Shown here one piece after another: positions 36,918 to 45,596 of a stretch of 64,000 nt of DNA. The translations under genes and the position numbers were made by a program. How positions within the stretch are numbered: the first letter of the stretch is position 1; each line of letters begins with the position of its first letter. Source of the DNA: Epibacterium ulvae (GTDB taxonomy: Bacteria > Pseudomonadota > Alphaproteobacteria > Rhodobacterales > Rhodobacteraceae); contig NZ_FMWG01000005.1 in assembly GCF_900102795.1 (NCBI RefSeq), forward strand, positions 62,001 through 126,000. Direction: 5' to 3'. Below the pieces are notes generated by a model, which searched no databases, was not told the origin of the DNA, and was given only the letters and a program-made list of their open reading frames with translations.

Positions 36918-38522
36918 TTACATCCGGAAAACACCAAACTGCGTCTCTGCAATGGGTGCGTTTAACGCGGCAGACAACGACAGCGCCAGGACATCCCGGC
37001 TTTTACGAGGATCAATGATCCCATCATCCCAAAGCCGGGCAGAGGCATAAAGCGGATGGGACTGTTCCTCAAACATATCGATCGTGGGTTGTTTGAAAGC
37101 CGCTTCGTCCTCTGGGCTCCACGTCCCGCCCCCGCGCTCGATACTGTCACGTTTTACCGTGGCCAGAACACCGGCCGCCTGCGCCCCGCCCATCACCGAA
37201 ATACGTGAATTGGGCCATGTCCACAGGAACCGCGGACTATAAGCGCGCCCCGCCATACCATAGTTCCCCGCACCAAAAGAGCCCCCCACCAGCATGGTGA
37301 TTTTGGGAACATTGGTGGTCGCCACCGCCGTCACCAATTTGGCTCCATGGCGTGCGATCCCTTCGCTTTCATATTTTCGCCCAACCATAAAGCCCGTGAT
37401 ATTCTGCAAAAACACAAGTGGGATTTTCCGCTGACTGCACAGTTCAACAAAATGAGCCCCCTTCTGTGCCGCCTCAGAAAACAGAACACCATTGTTGGCT
37501 ATAATTCCGATGGGGCAGCCTTTGAGATGGGCAAATCCTGTGACAAGCGTCTCCCCAAAGCGCGGCTTAAACTCATCGAACCGCGACCCGTCCACAAGGC
37601 GCATAATCACTTCGCGAATGTCATAAGGCGTGCGAAGATCTGCTGGCACAACCCCCAACAGTTCGGCGGGATCATAAGCTGGCTCTTCCGGTGTTTCCCA
37701 GCGCACAGTCGCGGGCTTTTGGCGGTTCAGATGGGATACGGCACGCCGGGCCAGCGCCAAAGCATGCCCATCGTCTTCCGCCAGATAATCCGCAACACCT
37801 GACAGACGGGTGTGAACATCTCCACCGCCCAGATCTTCGGCGCTCACAACCTCTCCGGTTGCGGCCTTCACCAGCGGTGGCCCTGCAAGGAAAATGGTGC
37901 CTTGCTGTTTTACAATAATCGTCACATCAGACATGGCCGGAACATAGGCGCCCCCCGCCGTACAAGATCCCATCACCACAGCGATTTGCGCTATGCCCTT
38001 TGCCGACATACGCGCCTGATTGTAAAAGATCCGGCCAAAATGATCTTTGTCGGGAAAGACCTCGTCCTGATTGGGCAGGTTTGCCCCGCCTGAATCCACC
38101 AGATAAATACAGGGCAAATGATTTTCTTCTGCAATCTCCTGTGCGCGCAAATGCTTTTTGACGGTCATCGGGTAATATGTCCCGCCTTTTACCGTCGCAT
38201 CATTGCAGACCACCATGACCTCTTGGCCTGATACCCGCCCAATCCCGGCAATAACGCCCGCACAGGGCGCAGCATTGTCATAAAGACCCTGTGCCGCTGT
38301 CGCCCCCACCTCAAGAAAAGGCGATCCCGGATCAAGCAGATTAGCAACACGCTCGCGCGGCAACATTTTTCCCCGCGCTTCATGGCGCGCTCGTGCCCGT
38401 TCTCCGCCCCCCACACGCGCAACATTGGCAGCTTCAGCGACAATCGCCAAAGCCTCAAGGTGGGCCGCTTGGTTGTCTTGAAATGCCTGTGAGGACGGCA
38501 GGGCCTTGGACATTAACTTCAT
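36918..38522 (-). CDS. liuB: Methylcrotonyl-CoA carboxylase beta (carboxyltransferase) subunit
   Basis: A 534-residue carboxyltransferase, the same length as typical MCC beta. It transfers CO2 from biotin to 3-methylcrotonyl-CoA. Conserved parts include [75 protein letters not shown] and [19 protein letters not shown]. The start MKLMSKAL follows GAGGG by seven bases and the upstream synthetase by ten. It precedes the alpha gene by 70 bases. Confidence 0.95.
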   Translation of the reverse strand: MKLMSKALPSSQAFQDNQAAHLEALAIVAEAANVARVGGGERARARHEARGKMLPRERVANLLDPGSPFLEVGATAAQGLYDNAAPCAGVIAGIGRVSGQEVMVVCNDATVKGGTYYPMTVKKHLRAQEIAEENHLPCIYLVDSGGANLPNQDEVFPDKDHFGRIFYNQARMSAKGIAQIAVVMGSCTAGGAYVPAMSDVTIIVKQQGTIFLAGPPLVKAATGEVVSAEDLGGGDVHTRLSGVADYLAEDDGHALALARRAVSHLNRQKPATVRWETPEEPAYDPAELLGVVPADLRTPYDIREVIMRLVDGSRFDEFKPRFGETLVTGFAHLKGCPIGIIANNGVLFSEAAQKGAHFVELCSQRKIPLVFLQNITGFMVGRKYESEGIARHGAKLVTAVATTNVPKITMLVGGSFGAGNYGMAGRAYSPRFLWTWPNSRISVMGGAQAAGVLATVKRDSIERGGGTWSPEDEAAFKQPTIDMFEEQSHPLYASARLWDDGIIDPRKSRDVLALSLSAALNAPIAETQFGVFRM

Positions 38523-38532
38523 GCGTTTTCCC

Positions 38533-40086
38533 TCAGCTTTTCTCACCGCGCGACTCGCTCGCAGCGCGGGCTTTTAAATCTTTGCGGATCACCTTTCCGG
38601 TGACGGTCATGGGCAAACTGTCGACGAACTCAACTTCGCGCGGATAGGAATAAGAGGCCAGACGCTCTTTGACCCAGATCTGCAATTCTTCCTGCACAGG
38701 CGCAAAACCCGGCTTGCACACGACGAACGCCTTGACGATCTCTGTTCGCAAAGGGTCCGGTTTCCCAACCACACCAACCGTCGCGACAGCCGGATGTGTC
38801 ATAAGGCAGTCTTCAATCTCAGCTGGGCCAATCCGGTATCCCGCTGATGTGATGACATCATCCTCGCGCCCGACGAAACGCAAAAATTCCCCCTCCCAAC
38901 AACCGCGATCCCCGGTGATCATCCAGTCACCATCAAACTTTGCAGCGGTTTCATCGGGTCTGTTCCAATAGCTCAGCATCATTGCGGCCGATCCGCGCCG
39001 CACTGCGACATCTCCCTCTCCATCACAGGGCCGCCCGTCCCGGTCCAATACTGCCAGATCATATCCCGGCGTCGCCTTACCGATACAGCCCGGACGGGAG
39101 GTAAAAGCAGCATTGCAGGAGGTGGCCACCATATTACATTCGGTTTGGCCATAGAATTCGTTGATTGTGACGCCAAACGCCTGCCTGCCCCAAGCGAGCA
39201 TTTCTGCGCCCAGGGGCTCTCCCCCAGACGCAACCGAGCGCAAGGCCCGAAGCCCCTGCCCTGTCTCAGCGTCAGCGGCTTTTAACATGCGCAGGGCTGT
39301 CGGCGGGAAAAACACGTTTCGGATGCCTGTTTTTGCCACCAGTGTAACACAGGCATCTGGGGTGAATTTATCAAACCGGCTGGCCACCACCGGAACGCCA
39401 AGCGCCAGTCCCGGCATGACCACATCAAAAAGCCCACCAATCCAGGCCCAGTCCGCAGGAGTCCATATACAGTCATCCGCCTGCCCCAGATGATCGTGGC
39501 TCAAGAACACACCCGGCAGATGGCCCGTCAGACACCGATGCCCATGCAGGGCACCTTTTGGTGCTCCTGTTGTGCCAGAGGTGTAAATCAAAACCGCTGG
39601 GGTCTCAGGTGTGGTCTCCACAAAAGGAAGCCGCGGGCCTTTGTCCTGCAAGGCAGAGGTCAAAACCGGCTCCGCCAGATCTCCAATCAAAACAGCCCCG
39701 TCAGGGTCAGTCAAAACCAATTCCAGGCCCGCATCCTGAATGCGCGATGTCAAGGCAGTCTGCTTGAACAGTTTGAACAAGGGGACACTGATTGCGCCAA
39801 TCTTCCAGATCGCCAGATGAGCCGCGGCACAGTCTACGGATTGCCCCAACAACACCCCAACACGCTCCCCCCGACGGACGCGCTGCATCAGATAGCGGGC
39901 AAGCGTATCCACACGGTCATGAAGGTCTGAAAATCGCCAAAGAACCGGTTCTTTGGCCCCTGTCGCATCAATCAGCGCCACCTTCTGCGCCGGATGGTCC
40001 AACGCCTGCGCAGCCATATTAAGCTGCGCGGGGAGATCCCATGAACCCTCAGGCAAAAGTCCCGGAATGTTTGATACATCAGTCAT
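38533..40086 (-). CDS. Acyl-CoA synthetase (AMP-forming) in the leucine cluster
   Basis: A 517-residue ANL-superfamily ligase. The P-loop reads [19 protein letters not shown], with [39 protein letters not shown] and the C-terminal catalytic Lys in [13 protein letters not shown]. It activates a carboxylate to its CoA ester; an isovalerate or related short-chain acid would fit the neighbours, but specificity is not readable. GGAG nine bases upstream supports the ATG. The start region lies inside a double inverted repeat, suggesting local repression. Confidence 0.9.
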   Translation of the reverse strand: MTDVSNIPGLLPEGSWDLPAQLNMAAQALDHPAQKVALIDATGAKEPVLWRFSDLHDRVDTLARYLMQRVRRGERVGVLLGQSVDCAAAHLAIWKIGAISVPLFKLFKQTALTSRIQDAGLELVLTDPDGAVLIGDLAEPVLTSALQDKGPRLPFVETTPETPAVLIYTSGTTGAPKGALHGHRCLTGHLPGVFLSHDHLGQADDCIWTPADWAWIGGLFDVVMPGLALGVPVVASRFDKFTPDACVTLVAKTGIRNVFFPPTALRMLKAADAETGQGLRALRSVASGGEPLGAEMLAWGRQAFGVTINEFYGQTECNMVATSCNAAFTSRPGCIGKATPGYDLAVLDRDGRPCDGEGDVAVRRGSAAMMLSYWNRPDETAAKFDGDWMITGDRGCWEGEFLRFVGREDDVITSAGYRIGPAEIEDCLMTHPAVATVGVVGKPDPLRTEIVKAFVVCKPGFAPVQEELQIWVKERLASYSYPREVEFVDSLPMTVTGKVIRKDLKARAASESRGEKS

Positions 40087-40120
40087 GCATATATGCTCCA
40101 AGTGCATACCCGATATGCAG
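40086..40120. promoter_or_regulatory. Double inverted repeat (TGCATA half-sites), candidate operator
   Basis: Four related half-sites: TGCATA directly followed by TATGC (40086-40096), then TGCATA-N5-TATGCA (40104-40120). The two centres are about 20 bp apart, near two helical turns. The first overlaps the ribosome-binding and start region of the acyl-CoA synthetase gene, so binding would block it. The regulator is not in the window. Confidence 0.5.
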
Positions 40121-40159
40121 CGTTTTTCTTTTATTTTCAGATACTAAATCCGGATTTTC

Positions 40160-40173
40160 TTGATCCAAATCAG
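40160..40173 (+). promoter_or_regulatory. FNR/FnrL-type box upstream of ompW
   Basis: TTGAT-CCAA-ATCAG matches the FNR consensus TTGAT-N4-ATCAA at nine of ten positions. If the protein sits at -41.5, transcription would begin near 40208, and a TAGCAA at 40196-40201 occupies the expected -10 place. ompW is an FNR target in enterobacteria and oxygen-responsive in several proteobacteria. Confidence 0.65.
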
Positions 40174-40234
40174 ATCGCCGACTCACAGCATCAGATAGCA
40201 AGGTTTCACAGAAACACGACAAAGGAATCAGAAA

Positions 40235-40837
40235 ATGAAACCCCTCGCATCCGCTCTGCTTTTGACAACTGCGCTGGCTGTTGTGGCCGGACCCGCGGTC
40301 GGACAGTCCCAGGGGGATTGGACCGTGGGGCTGGGTTTTGCAAATATCAACCCCAAGTCCAGCAATGGTCCGATCGCTGGCGTTGGTGCAACCATCGACG
40401 ACAGCACCCGGCCGATCTTTACTGTCGAGTATTTTATTCGCGACAACTGGGGTGTCGAATTGCTTGCTTCTACCCCGTTTGCCCATAACGTCACACTGGC
40501 CGGGGTCGGTGACGCCAACGCACGCCAATTGCCGCCCACACTGTCGTTGAATTACCATTTCCCGACAGAGGGTAAAATCAAACCCTTTATTGGCGCAGGC
40601 CTCAACTACACCACATTCTTTGAGGAGAGCACCGCCTTGGGAAAGTTGAAGCTTGACGACAGTATCGGCCTGGCGCTTCAGATTGGCGCAGATTACCAGA
40701 TCAGCTCCGCAGATGCGCTGCGTTTTAATGTGCGCTGGATCGATATCGATGCCGACGCCACATTGGATGGCGCCGATATCGGCACTGCCGAGATTGATCC
40801 GGTCATTGTCGGCCTGTCTTATGTCCATCGGTTCTGA
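40235..40837 (+). CDS. ompW: OmpW-family outer membrane protein
   Basis: A 200-residue eight-stranded barrel. The signal peptide (LLLTTALAVVAGPAVGQ) is cleaved near residue 23. The family features GDWTVGLGFANINPKS, FIRDNWGVELLASTPF, PTLSLNYHF, IKPFIGAGLNYTTFF and the C-terminal PVIVGLSYVHRF with terminal Phe for Bam recognition are clear. OmpW allows passage of small hydrophobic molecules. AAAGGAA precedes the ATG. It is the only plus-strand gene within the leucine cluster, and an FNR box upstream suggests induction at low oxygen. Confidence 0.93.
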   Translation: MKPLASALLLTTALAVVAGPAVGQSQGDWTVGLGFANINPKSSNGPIAGVGATIDDSTRPIFTVEYFIRDNWGVELLASTPFAHNVTLAGVGDANARQLPPTLSLNYHFPTEGKIKPFIGAGLNYTTFFEESTALGKLKLDDSIGLALQIGADYQISSADALRFNVRWIDIDADATLDGADIGTAEIDPVIVGLSYVHRF

Positions 40838-40846
40838 TCCCTTCCC

Positions 40847-40877
40847 CCCTCACGCTCCATACAGCAGAGCGTGAGGG
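40847..40877. terminator. Hairpin between convergent ompW and ivd
   Basis: CCCTCACGCTC and GAGCGTGAGGG form a perfect 11-bp stem with a nine-base loop, starting ten bases after the ompW stop and ending five bases before the ivd stop. There is no good T-run on either strand, but the position suggests a shared terminator or barrier. Confidence 0.65.
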
Positions 40878-40882
40878 CCTCG

Positions 40883-42043
40883 TTACATCTTGCCCATCAA
40901 CTCACGACCAATCAGCATACGGCGAATTTCACTGGTCCCCGCCCCGATCTCCATTAGTTTTGCATCCCGGAATAAGCGTGCAACGGGATGGTCATTCAGA
41001 TATCCAGCCCCGCCTAGCGCCTGCACCGCTTGATGCGCCTGCACCATCGCCTGTTCAGAAGAATAAAGACAACACGCCGCCGCGTCCTGGCGCGTCACCG
41101 TACCGCGATCACACGCCCGCGCGACCTCATAGACATAGGCGCGTGCAGAATTCATCGCCGTATACATATTGGCGATCTTGGCTTGCATCAGTTGAAACTC
41201 CCCAATGGGCTGCCCAAACTGTTTGCGCTCTTTCAGGTAGGGCATCATTTCGTCCATGCAGGCCGCCATGATACCGGTCCCGATGCCGGCCAGAACCACG
41301 CGTTCATAATCAAGACCCGACATCAACACACGCACACCGCGCCCATCTTCGCCAAGGATATTTTCAAGCGGCACCTGAACATTTTCAAAAATCAACTCTG
41401 CCGTGTTTGATCCTCGCATGCCCAATTTATCAAAATGCACCGACGTCGAGAAACCCGGCATGTCCCCTTCGATAATGAAGGCTGTGATCCCCCGACTGCC
41501 CGCATCAGGATCTGTTTTGGCATAAACCACCAATGTCTCAGCGTCCGGACCGTTGGTGATCCAATATTTATTGCCATTCAGAAGATAGTGATCCGCTCGC
41601 TTCTCCGCTCGCAGGGTCATCGACACAACATCTGATCCCGCTCCGGCCTCAGACATTGCTAGTGCCCCCACCTTTGCCCCTGAAATGAGATCCGGCAAGT
41701 ATTTCCGCCGTTGCGCATCTGATCCGTTCAGTTTGATTTGATTGACACAAAGATTGCTGTGCGCCCCATAAGATAAGGACACTGAAGCGCTGGCACGGGC
41801 GATCTCTTCAACGGCGATCACATGCGCCAGATACGACATGCCCGCGCCGCCATACTCTTCAGGGACAGTAATGCCCAATAGGCCCAACTCTCCCATGTCG
41901 CGCCACACATCAGAGGGAAAGATATTCTGTGCATCGATTTCACCCGCGATAGGTTTAATCCGCTCCTGCGCCCAACGGTGCACCATATCGCGCAACGCGT
42001 TCACGTCCTCTCCCAGATCAAAGACCATACTGTCGTTGAACAT
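40883..42043 (-). CDS. liuA: Isovaleryl-CoA dehydrogenase
   Basis: A 386-residue flavoprotein that oxidises isovaleryl-CoA to 3-methylcrotonyl-CoA. GITVPEEYGGAGMSYLAH, ALAMSEAGAGSDVVSM, YWITNGPDAETLVVYAKT and KQFGQPIGEFQLMQ are acyl-CoA dehydrogenase motifs; GLDYERVVLAGIGTGI holds the catalytic Glu in the position used by isovaleryl-CoA dehydrogenases rather than the C-terminal one. GGAGGTCGGG precedes the ATG, so nine upstream in-frame codons are excluded. It is the first enzyme of the cluster but is separated from it by ompW. Confidence 0.95.
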   Translation of the reverse strand: MFNDSMVFDLGEDVNALRDMVHRWAQERIKPIAGEIDAQNIFPSDVWRDMGELGLLGITVPEEYGGAGMSYLAHVIAVEEIARASASVSLSYGAHSNLCVNQIKLNGSDAQRRKYLPDLISGAKVGALAMSEAGAGSDVVSMTLRAEKRADHYLLNGNKYWITNGPDAETLVVYAKTDPDAGSRGITAFIIEGDMPGFSTSVHFDKLGMRGSNTAELIFENVQVPLENILGEDGRGVRVLMSGLDYERVVLAGIGTGIMAACMDEMMPYLKERKQFGQPIGEFQLMQAKIANMYTAMNSARAYVYEVARACDRGTVTRQDAAACCLYSSEQAMVQAHQAVQALGGAGYLNDHPVARLFRDAKLMEIGAGTSEIRRMLIGRELMGKM

Positions 42044-42074
42044 CCCGACCTCCTCCGTCGCGCAGTTCATTATT

Positions 42075-42088
42075 TGAACACATGTTCA
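42075..42088. promoter_or_regulatory. Palindrome TGAACACATGTTCA upstream of ivd
   Basis: TGAAC and GTTCA flank four bases, 32 bp before the ivd start. Such short palindromes are often TetR-type operators. It also fits GAAC-N4-GTTC, the Gram-positive LexA box, but alphaproteobacterial LexA uses a direct GTTC repeat, so that reading is unlikely. Confidence 0.45.
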
Positions 42089-42141
42089 GATAAACAGAGA
42101 CCCAAGCACAGGTCAATACAGACCTTCCGTCACTTTTGCTG

Positions 42142-42179
42142 AAATACAAAACGCCGGGCGCATCATGCACCCGGCGTTT
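42142..42179 (-). terminator. Rho-independent terminator after the DegT-family gene
   Basis: On the minus strand AAACGCCGGG pairs perfectly with CCCGGCGTTT around 11 bases, followed by TTGTATTTC. It ends the gph-aminotransferase unit and insulates ivd, which is transcribed in the same direction. Confidence 0.85.
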
Positions 42180-42205
42180 CAACTGATCTGGTCGTGGCGC
42201 AGCTT

Positions 42206-43399
42206 TTACTCTGCTTGAAATACGGCCCCGACTTCGGCGCGGATAATCCGGGCGATCTGCGCGCAGTCTTCAACGCTAAAGGTCAAAGGCACACGAATGT
42301 CGATAACGCCCGCCAGCACGCGATCACTTTGGGGCAGGCTGGGCACATCTGCATACCGCCAGCTGTCATAGCGCGAGGTAAAGGCCTGCGGTTCAGCTCC
42401 TCCGAACCATTTCAGTTCAACCCCGCGTGCTGCACAACGTTGCAACACCTGTTGCACGCCATCCGGGGCCCAATCCAGAAGCAGGAACTGAAACGAAGAT
42501 CCCACGTATACTTCTGCATCCGGGCGCTCTACCACAGCAAGCCCCGGCAGATCCCGCAATCCCGCCTCAAGCGCACGATAGCGCGCGTTCCAACGTTCAA
42601 CCTGTCGATCCAGATCTTTCAACTGAGGGCGCAGAATAGCAGCGCGCAGATTGTCCATCCGGCCCGAGATATTGGGGGTCACATATTTCACCTGCTCAAA
42701 CACCTCAGGGGCTGGAGCCGCAAGATGGCGTTCATACAGCATGTAAGATCCCGACAGCATCGTCGCACGAGCCGCAATTTCAGGATCGTCAGTGACGAAC
42801 AATCCGCCCTCACCCGAATTCACATGTTTATAGGTCTGGCAGCTATAACAGCCGACTGCGCCATGGCGACCAGACAAGACCCCGTTCCAACTGGCTCCCA
42901 TCGTGTGGGCGCAATCCTCGATCACGGTAACGCCCGCCGCATCGCAGATCTGCATCAAGCGATCCATATCGCACAGATGCCCGCGCATATGTGACAGCAG
43001 CAGCACCTTAGCCTGATCCACCTTCGTGGTAAGATCATCCAAATCAATGGTCAGAGCTTCATTCACATCCACATAGATGGGACGCCCACCAACTGCGGCG
43101 ATAGAGCCCGGCACCGGTGCCAGCGTAAATGCGTTGGTCAAAACCGCATCTCCGGCCTGCACCCCTACCGCGCGCAATGCAGTTGCCAGCGCATAGCCCC
43201 CCGAGGCTACCGCAAGACAGTATTTCGCCCCCATCTGCGCGGCAAATTCCTGCTCCAATAGCGCGGTTTCGCTCAGCTCTCCTTCGGCGGTGTTGTAGCG
43301 GTGCAAACGCCCATGGCGCATCACCTCAACTGCGGCTGCGATTGCATCTTCGGGAATGGGTTCTTGCTGGGTAAAATTACCCGTAAATATCTCTGCCAT
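42206..43399 (-). CDS. DegT/DnrJ/EryC1/StrS family PLP aminotransferase
   Basis: A 397-residue PLP enzyme of the sugar aminotransferase family. The cofactor region VIEDCAHTMGASWNG contains the conserved Asp, the Schiff-base Lys is in YSCQTYKHVNSGEGGLF, and SGRMDNLRAAIL follows. Members transaminate keto-sugars for LPS O-antigens, capsules or antibiotics; some act on other substrates. No sugar-nucleotide dehydratase is adjacent, so the substrate is open. It follows the HAD gene by 30 bases, and UDP-GlcNAc genes begin just beyond on the opposite strand. Confidence 0.9.
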   Translation of the reverse strand: MAEIFTGNFTQQEPIPEDAIAAAVEVMRHGRLHRYNTAEGELSETALLEQEFAAQMGAKYCLAVASGGYALATALRAVGVQAGDAVLTNAFTLAPVPGSIAAVGGRPIYVDVNEALTIDLDDLTTKVDQAKVLLLSHMRGHLCDMDRLMQICDAAGVTVIEDCAHTMGASWNGVLSGRHGAVGCYSCQTYKHVNSGEGGLFVTDDPEIAARATMLSGSYMLYERHLAAPAPEVFEQVKYVTPNISGRMDNLRAAILRPQLKDLDRQVERWNARYRALEAGLRDLPGLAVVERPDAEVYVGSSFQFLLLDWAPDGVQQVLQRCAARGVELKWFGGAEPQAFTSRYDSWRYADVPSLPQSDRVLAGVIDIRVPLTFSVEDCAQIARIIRAEVGAVFQAE

Positions 43400-43429
43400 A
43401 CTGTTTTGTGCGCCCAGCCCGCGCCAGCG

Positions 43430-44107
43430 TCAAGAGCCGAGATACGCGGCCAGCACCTGATCCACCAAATCCGGCAGATCAGAAAACTGCGAAAGCAAGC
43501 CTTCGGGCTTTAACGCTGCCATATCTTCCCCGGATGGACCAAAGGTCACAAGAATCGACGGCAGGCCCGCATTCGCTGATGTGTTGCGATCCGTATCACT
43601 GTCGCCAATCAAAACGGTTTGCGCAGGATCACCTCCGGCACGTCGCGCCGCCTCAACCAACGGGGCGGGATCGGGTTTGCGCACCGGTAGTGTATCCGCC
43701 CCAACCAGTGATCCAAACGCGCCACGCACGCCTAGAGACAGCAAAAGCTGCTCCGCCAGTGCTTCAGGCTTATTCGTGCAAATTCCAACAGCCATGCCGC
43801 GCTGTTTCAATTCCGACACTGCCTCCATCGCACCAGGGTAAAGCACGGTGTACCGATCAATATCAGACCGATAGGCTTCCAGTAGGACTGGGTAATATTG
43901 ATTCACCAATGCCTCGGAATACTGACCAACCCGTTTGAGGCCAGTTGTCAGCATCATACGCCCGCCGCGCAGGGCAACGCCCGCATCCTGCGCCTGCGTC
44001 AGAACATCGCCATGCCCCATCTCGCGAAAGCAGGCATTGGCCGCCGCCAGTAAATCGCCCGAGGTATCCGCAAGGGTTCCATCCAGATCAAAGATAACAG
44101 TTCGCAT
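43430..44107 (-). CDS. gph: HAD hydrolase, phosphoglycolate phosphatase-like
   Basis: A 225-residue HAD phosphatase. Motif I FDLDGTLADTSGD has the two catalytic Asp, motif II is ICTNKP, motif III the Lys in VRKPDPAPLVEA, motif IV VLIGDSDTDRNTSANAG. The cap region and FGPSGEDMAAL near the end fit Gph, which removes phosphate from 2-phosphoglycolate made in DNA repair. The start MRTVIFDLDG follows GAAGGG. Substrate assignment within the HAD family is moderate. Confidence 0.85.
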   Translation of the reverse strand: MRTVIFDLDGTLADTSGDLLAAANACFREMGHGDVLTQAQDAGVALRGGRMMLTTGLKRVGQYSEALVNQYYPVLLEAYRSDIDRYTVLYPGAMEAVSELKQRGMAVGICTNKPEALAEQLLLSLGVRGAFGSLVGADTLPVRKPDPAPLVEAARRAGGDPAQTVLIGDSDTDRNTSANAGLPSILVTFGPSGEDMAALKPEGLLSQFSDLPDLVDQVLAAYLGS

Positions 44108-44239
44108 GATTTTCCCTTCTTCGGCACAAAACCGCCACAGGTTATTGCAAGTCGCAACCTTGTTTGATGGCACGATCCCTTGCGTACAGCCCCATAGCGG
44201 ATAAAACGGGTCAACCTAAAACACAAAGAGAAAAACCGC

Positions 44240-45595
44240 ATGAGCACCGCCCTTATCATCCTTGCCGCAGGCAAAGGCACCCGGATGAACTCGGATCTGC
44301 CCAAAGTCCTGCACCCGATTGCACAGGCCAGCATGTTGGAACATGCGATGGCGGCAGGGCGTGCGCTCAACCCGGAACACACAATTATTGTCGCGGGCCA
44401 TGGTGCCGACGCGGTGCGCGCCGAAGTCGAAAAGATCGACGAAACCGCGCAAGTCGTGATGCAGGAAGAGCAGCTTGGCACCGCACATGCAGTGGATCAG
44501 GCGCGCGAAGCCCTGTCTTCGTTCAAGGGCGACGCTGTCATTCTTTATGGCGACACCCCGTTTTTACAAGCTGAAACGCTAGAGCACATGGTGGACGCTC
44601 GCGCCAAGGCGGATCTGGTGGTTTTAGGGTTTGAAGCCGCGGATCCCGGCCGATATGGCCGGTTGATCATGGACGGCGACAGTCTTGAAAAGATTGTTGA
44701 ATACAAAGACGCCTCAGAAGACCAACGTGCAATCCGCTTTTGCAATTCAGGCCTGATGGCTTGCGACGCTGCGGTGATGTTTGATTTGCTGAGCAAGGTC
44801 GAAAACAAAAACGCCTCTGGCGAATATTACCTCACGGATCTGGTAGAACTTGCCCGTGCGCAAGGCCTATCGGTGACCGCTGTGTCCTGTGACGAGACTG
44901 AAACACTGGGGGTAAACTCCCGCGCGGATCTCGCAGCGGCTGAGGCCGTGTTTCAGGCCCGCGCCCGCGCAGACCTTCTGGAAATGGGCGTCACGATGAT
45001 GGCACCGGAAACCGTGTTCCTTGCCTTTGACACCGTGATTGGCCGCGACACTGTGATTGAACCCAATGTGGTTTTTGGACCAGATGTTACGGTAGAAAGC
45101 GGCGCGTTGATCCGGGCGTTTTCCCATCTGGAAGGCTGCCATGTCAGCCGCGGCGCCAAGGTCGGCCCCTATGCGCGACTGCGCCCCGGAGCAGAGTTGG
45201 CTGAAAACACTCATATAGGTAATTTTGTTGAAATCAAAAACGCTGAAATCGCAGCCGGTGCCAAGGTCAATCACCTGTCTTACATCGGCGATGCAAGCGT
45301 CGGTGAAGCCACCAATATTGGTGCAGGCACAATCACCTGTAACTACGATGGCTTTATGAAGCATCGCACCGAAATTGGCCCGCGCGCCTTTATCGGATCA
45401 AACACATTGCTCGTGGCACCCGTCACCGTGGGTCGTGATGCGATGACAGCCTCTGGCACCGTGGTCACCAAAAATGTCGAGGCGGAGGCCCTGGCCTTGT
45501 CCCGCGTGCCACAAACAAACAAACCAGGTCGCGCGGCGAAACTGATGGACATGCTGCGCGCAAAGAAAGCCCGTCTCACCAAAGGAGCCAAATAA
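44240..45595 (+). CDS. glmU: Bifunctional UDP-GlcNAc pyrophosphorylase/GlcN-1-P acetyltransferase
   Basis: A 451-residue enzyme making UDP-GlcNAc for peptidoglycan and LPS. The N-terminal uridyltransferase has LAAGKGTRMNSDLPKVLHPI and LYGDTPFL; after about residue 225 a left-handed beta helix carries the acetyltransferase site (LRPGAELAENTHIGNFVEIKN cut short here, NHLSYIGDASVG, GAGTITCNYDGF). The C-terminal Lys-rich end is usual. glmS follows after one base, a common alphaproteobacterial pair. Confidence 0.97.
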   Translation: MSTALIILAAGKGTRMNSDLPKVLHPIAQASMLEHAMAAGRALNPEHTIIVAGHGADAVRAEVEKIDETAQVVMQEEQLGTAHAVDQAREALSSFKGDAVILYGDTPFLQAETLEHMVDARAKADLVVLGFEAADPGRYGRLIMDGDSLEKIVEYKDASEDQRAIRFCNSGLMACDAAVMFDLLSKVENKNASGEYYLTDLVELARAQGLSVTAVSCDETETLGVNSRADLAAAEAVFQARARADLLEMGVTMMAPETVFLAFDTVIGRDTVIEPNVVFGPDVTVESGALIRAFSHLEGCHVSRGAKVGPYARLRPGAELAENTHIGNFVEIKNAEIAAGAKVNHLSYIGDASVGEATNIGAGTITCNYDGFMKHRTEIGPRAFIGSNTLLVAPVTVGRDAMTASGTVVTKNVEAEALALSRVPQTNKPGRAAKLMDMLRAKKARLTKGAK

Positions 45596-45596
45596 A

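Noticed and set aside
42075-42088. Gram-positive type LexA box
   Set aside because: The core fits GAAC-N4-GTTC, but LexA of alphaproteobacteria recognises GTTC-N7-GTTC, and the downstream gene is not a repair gene.
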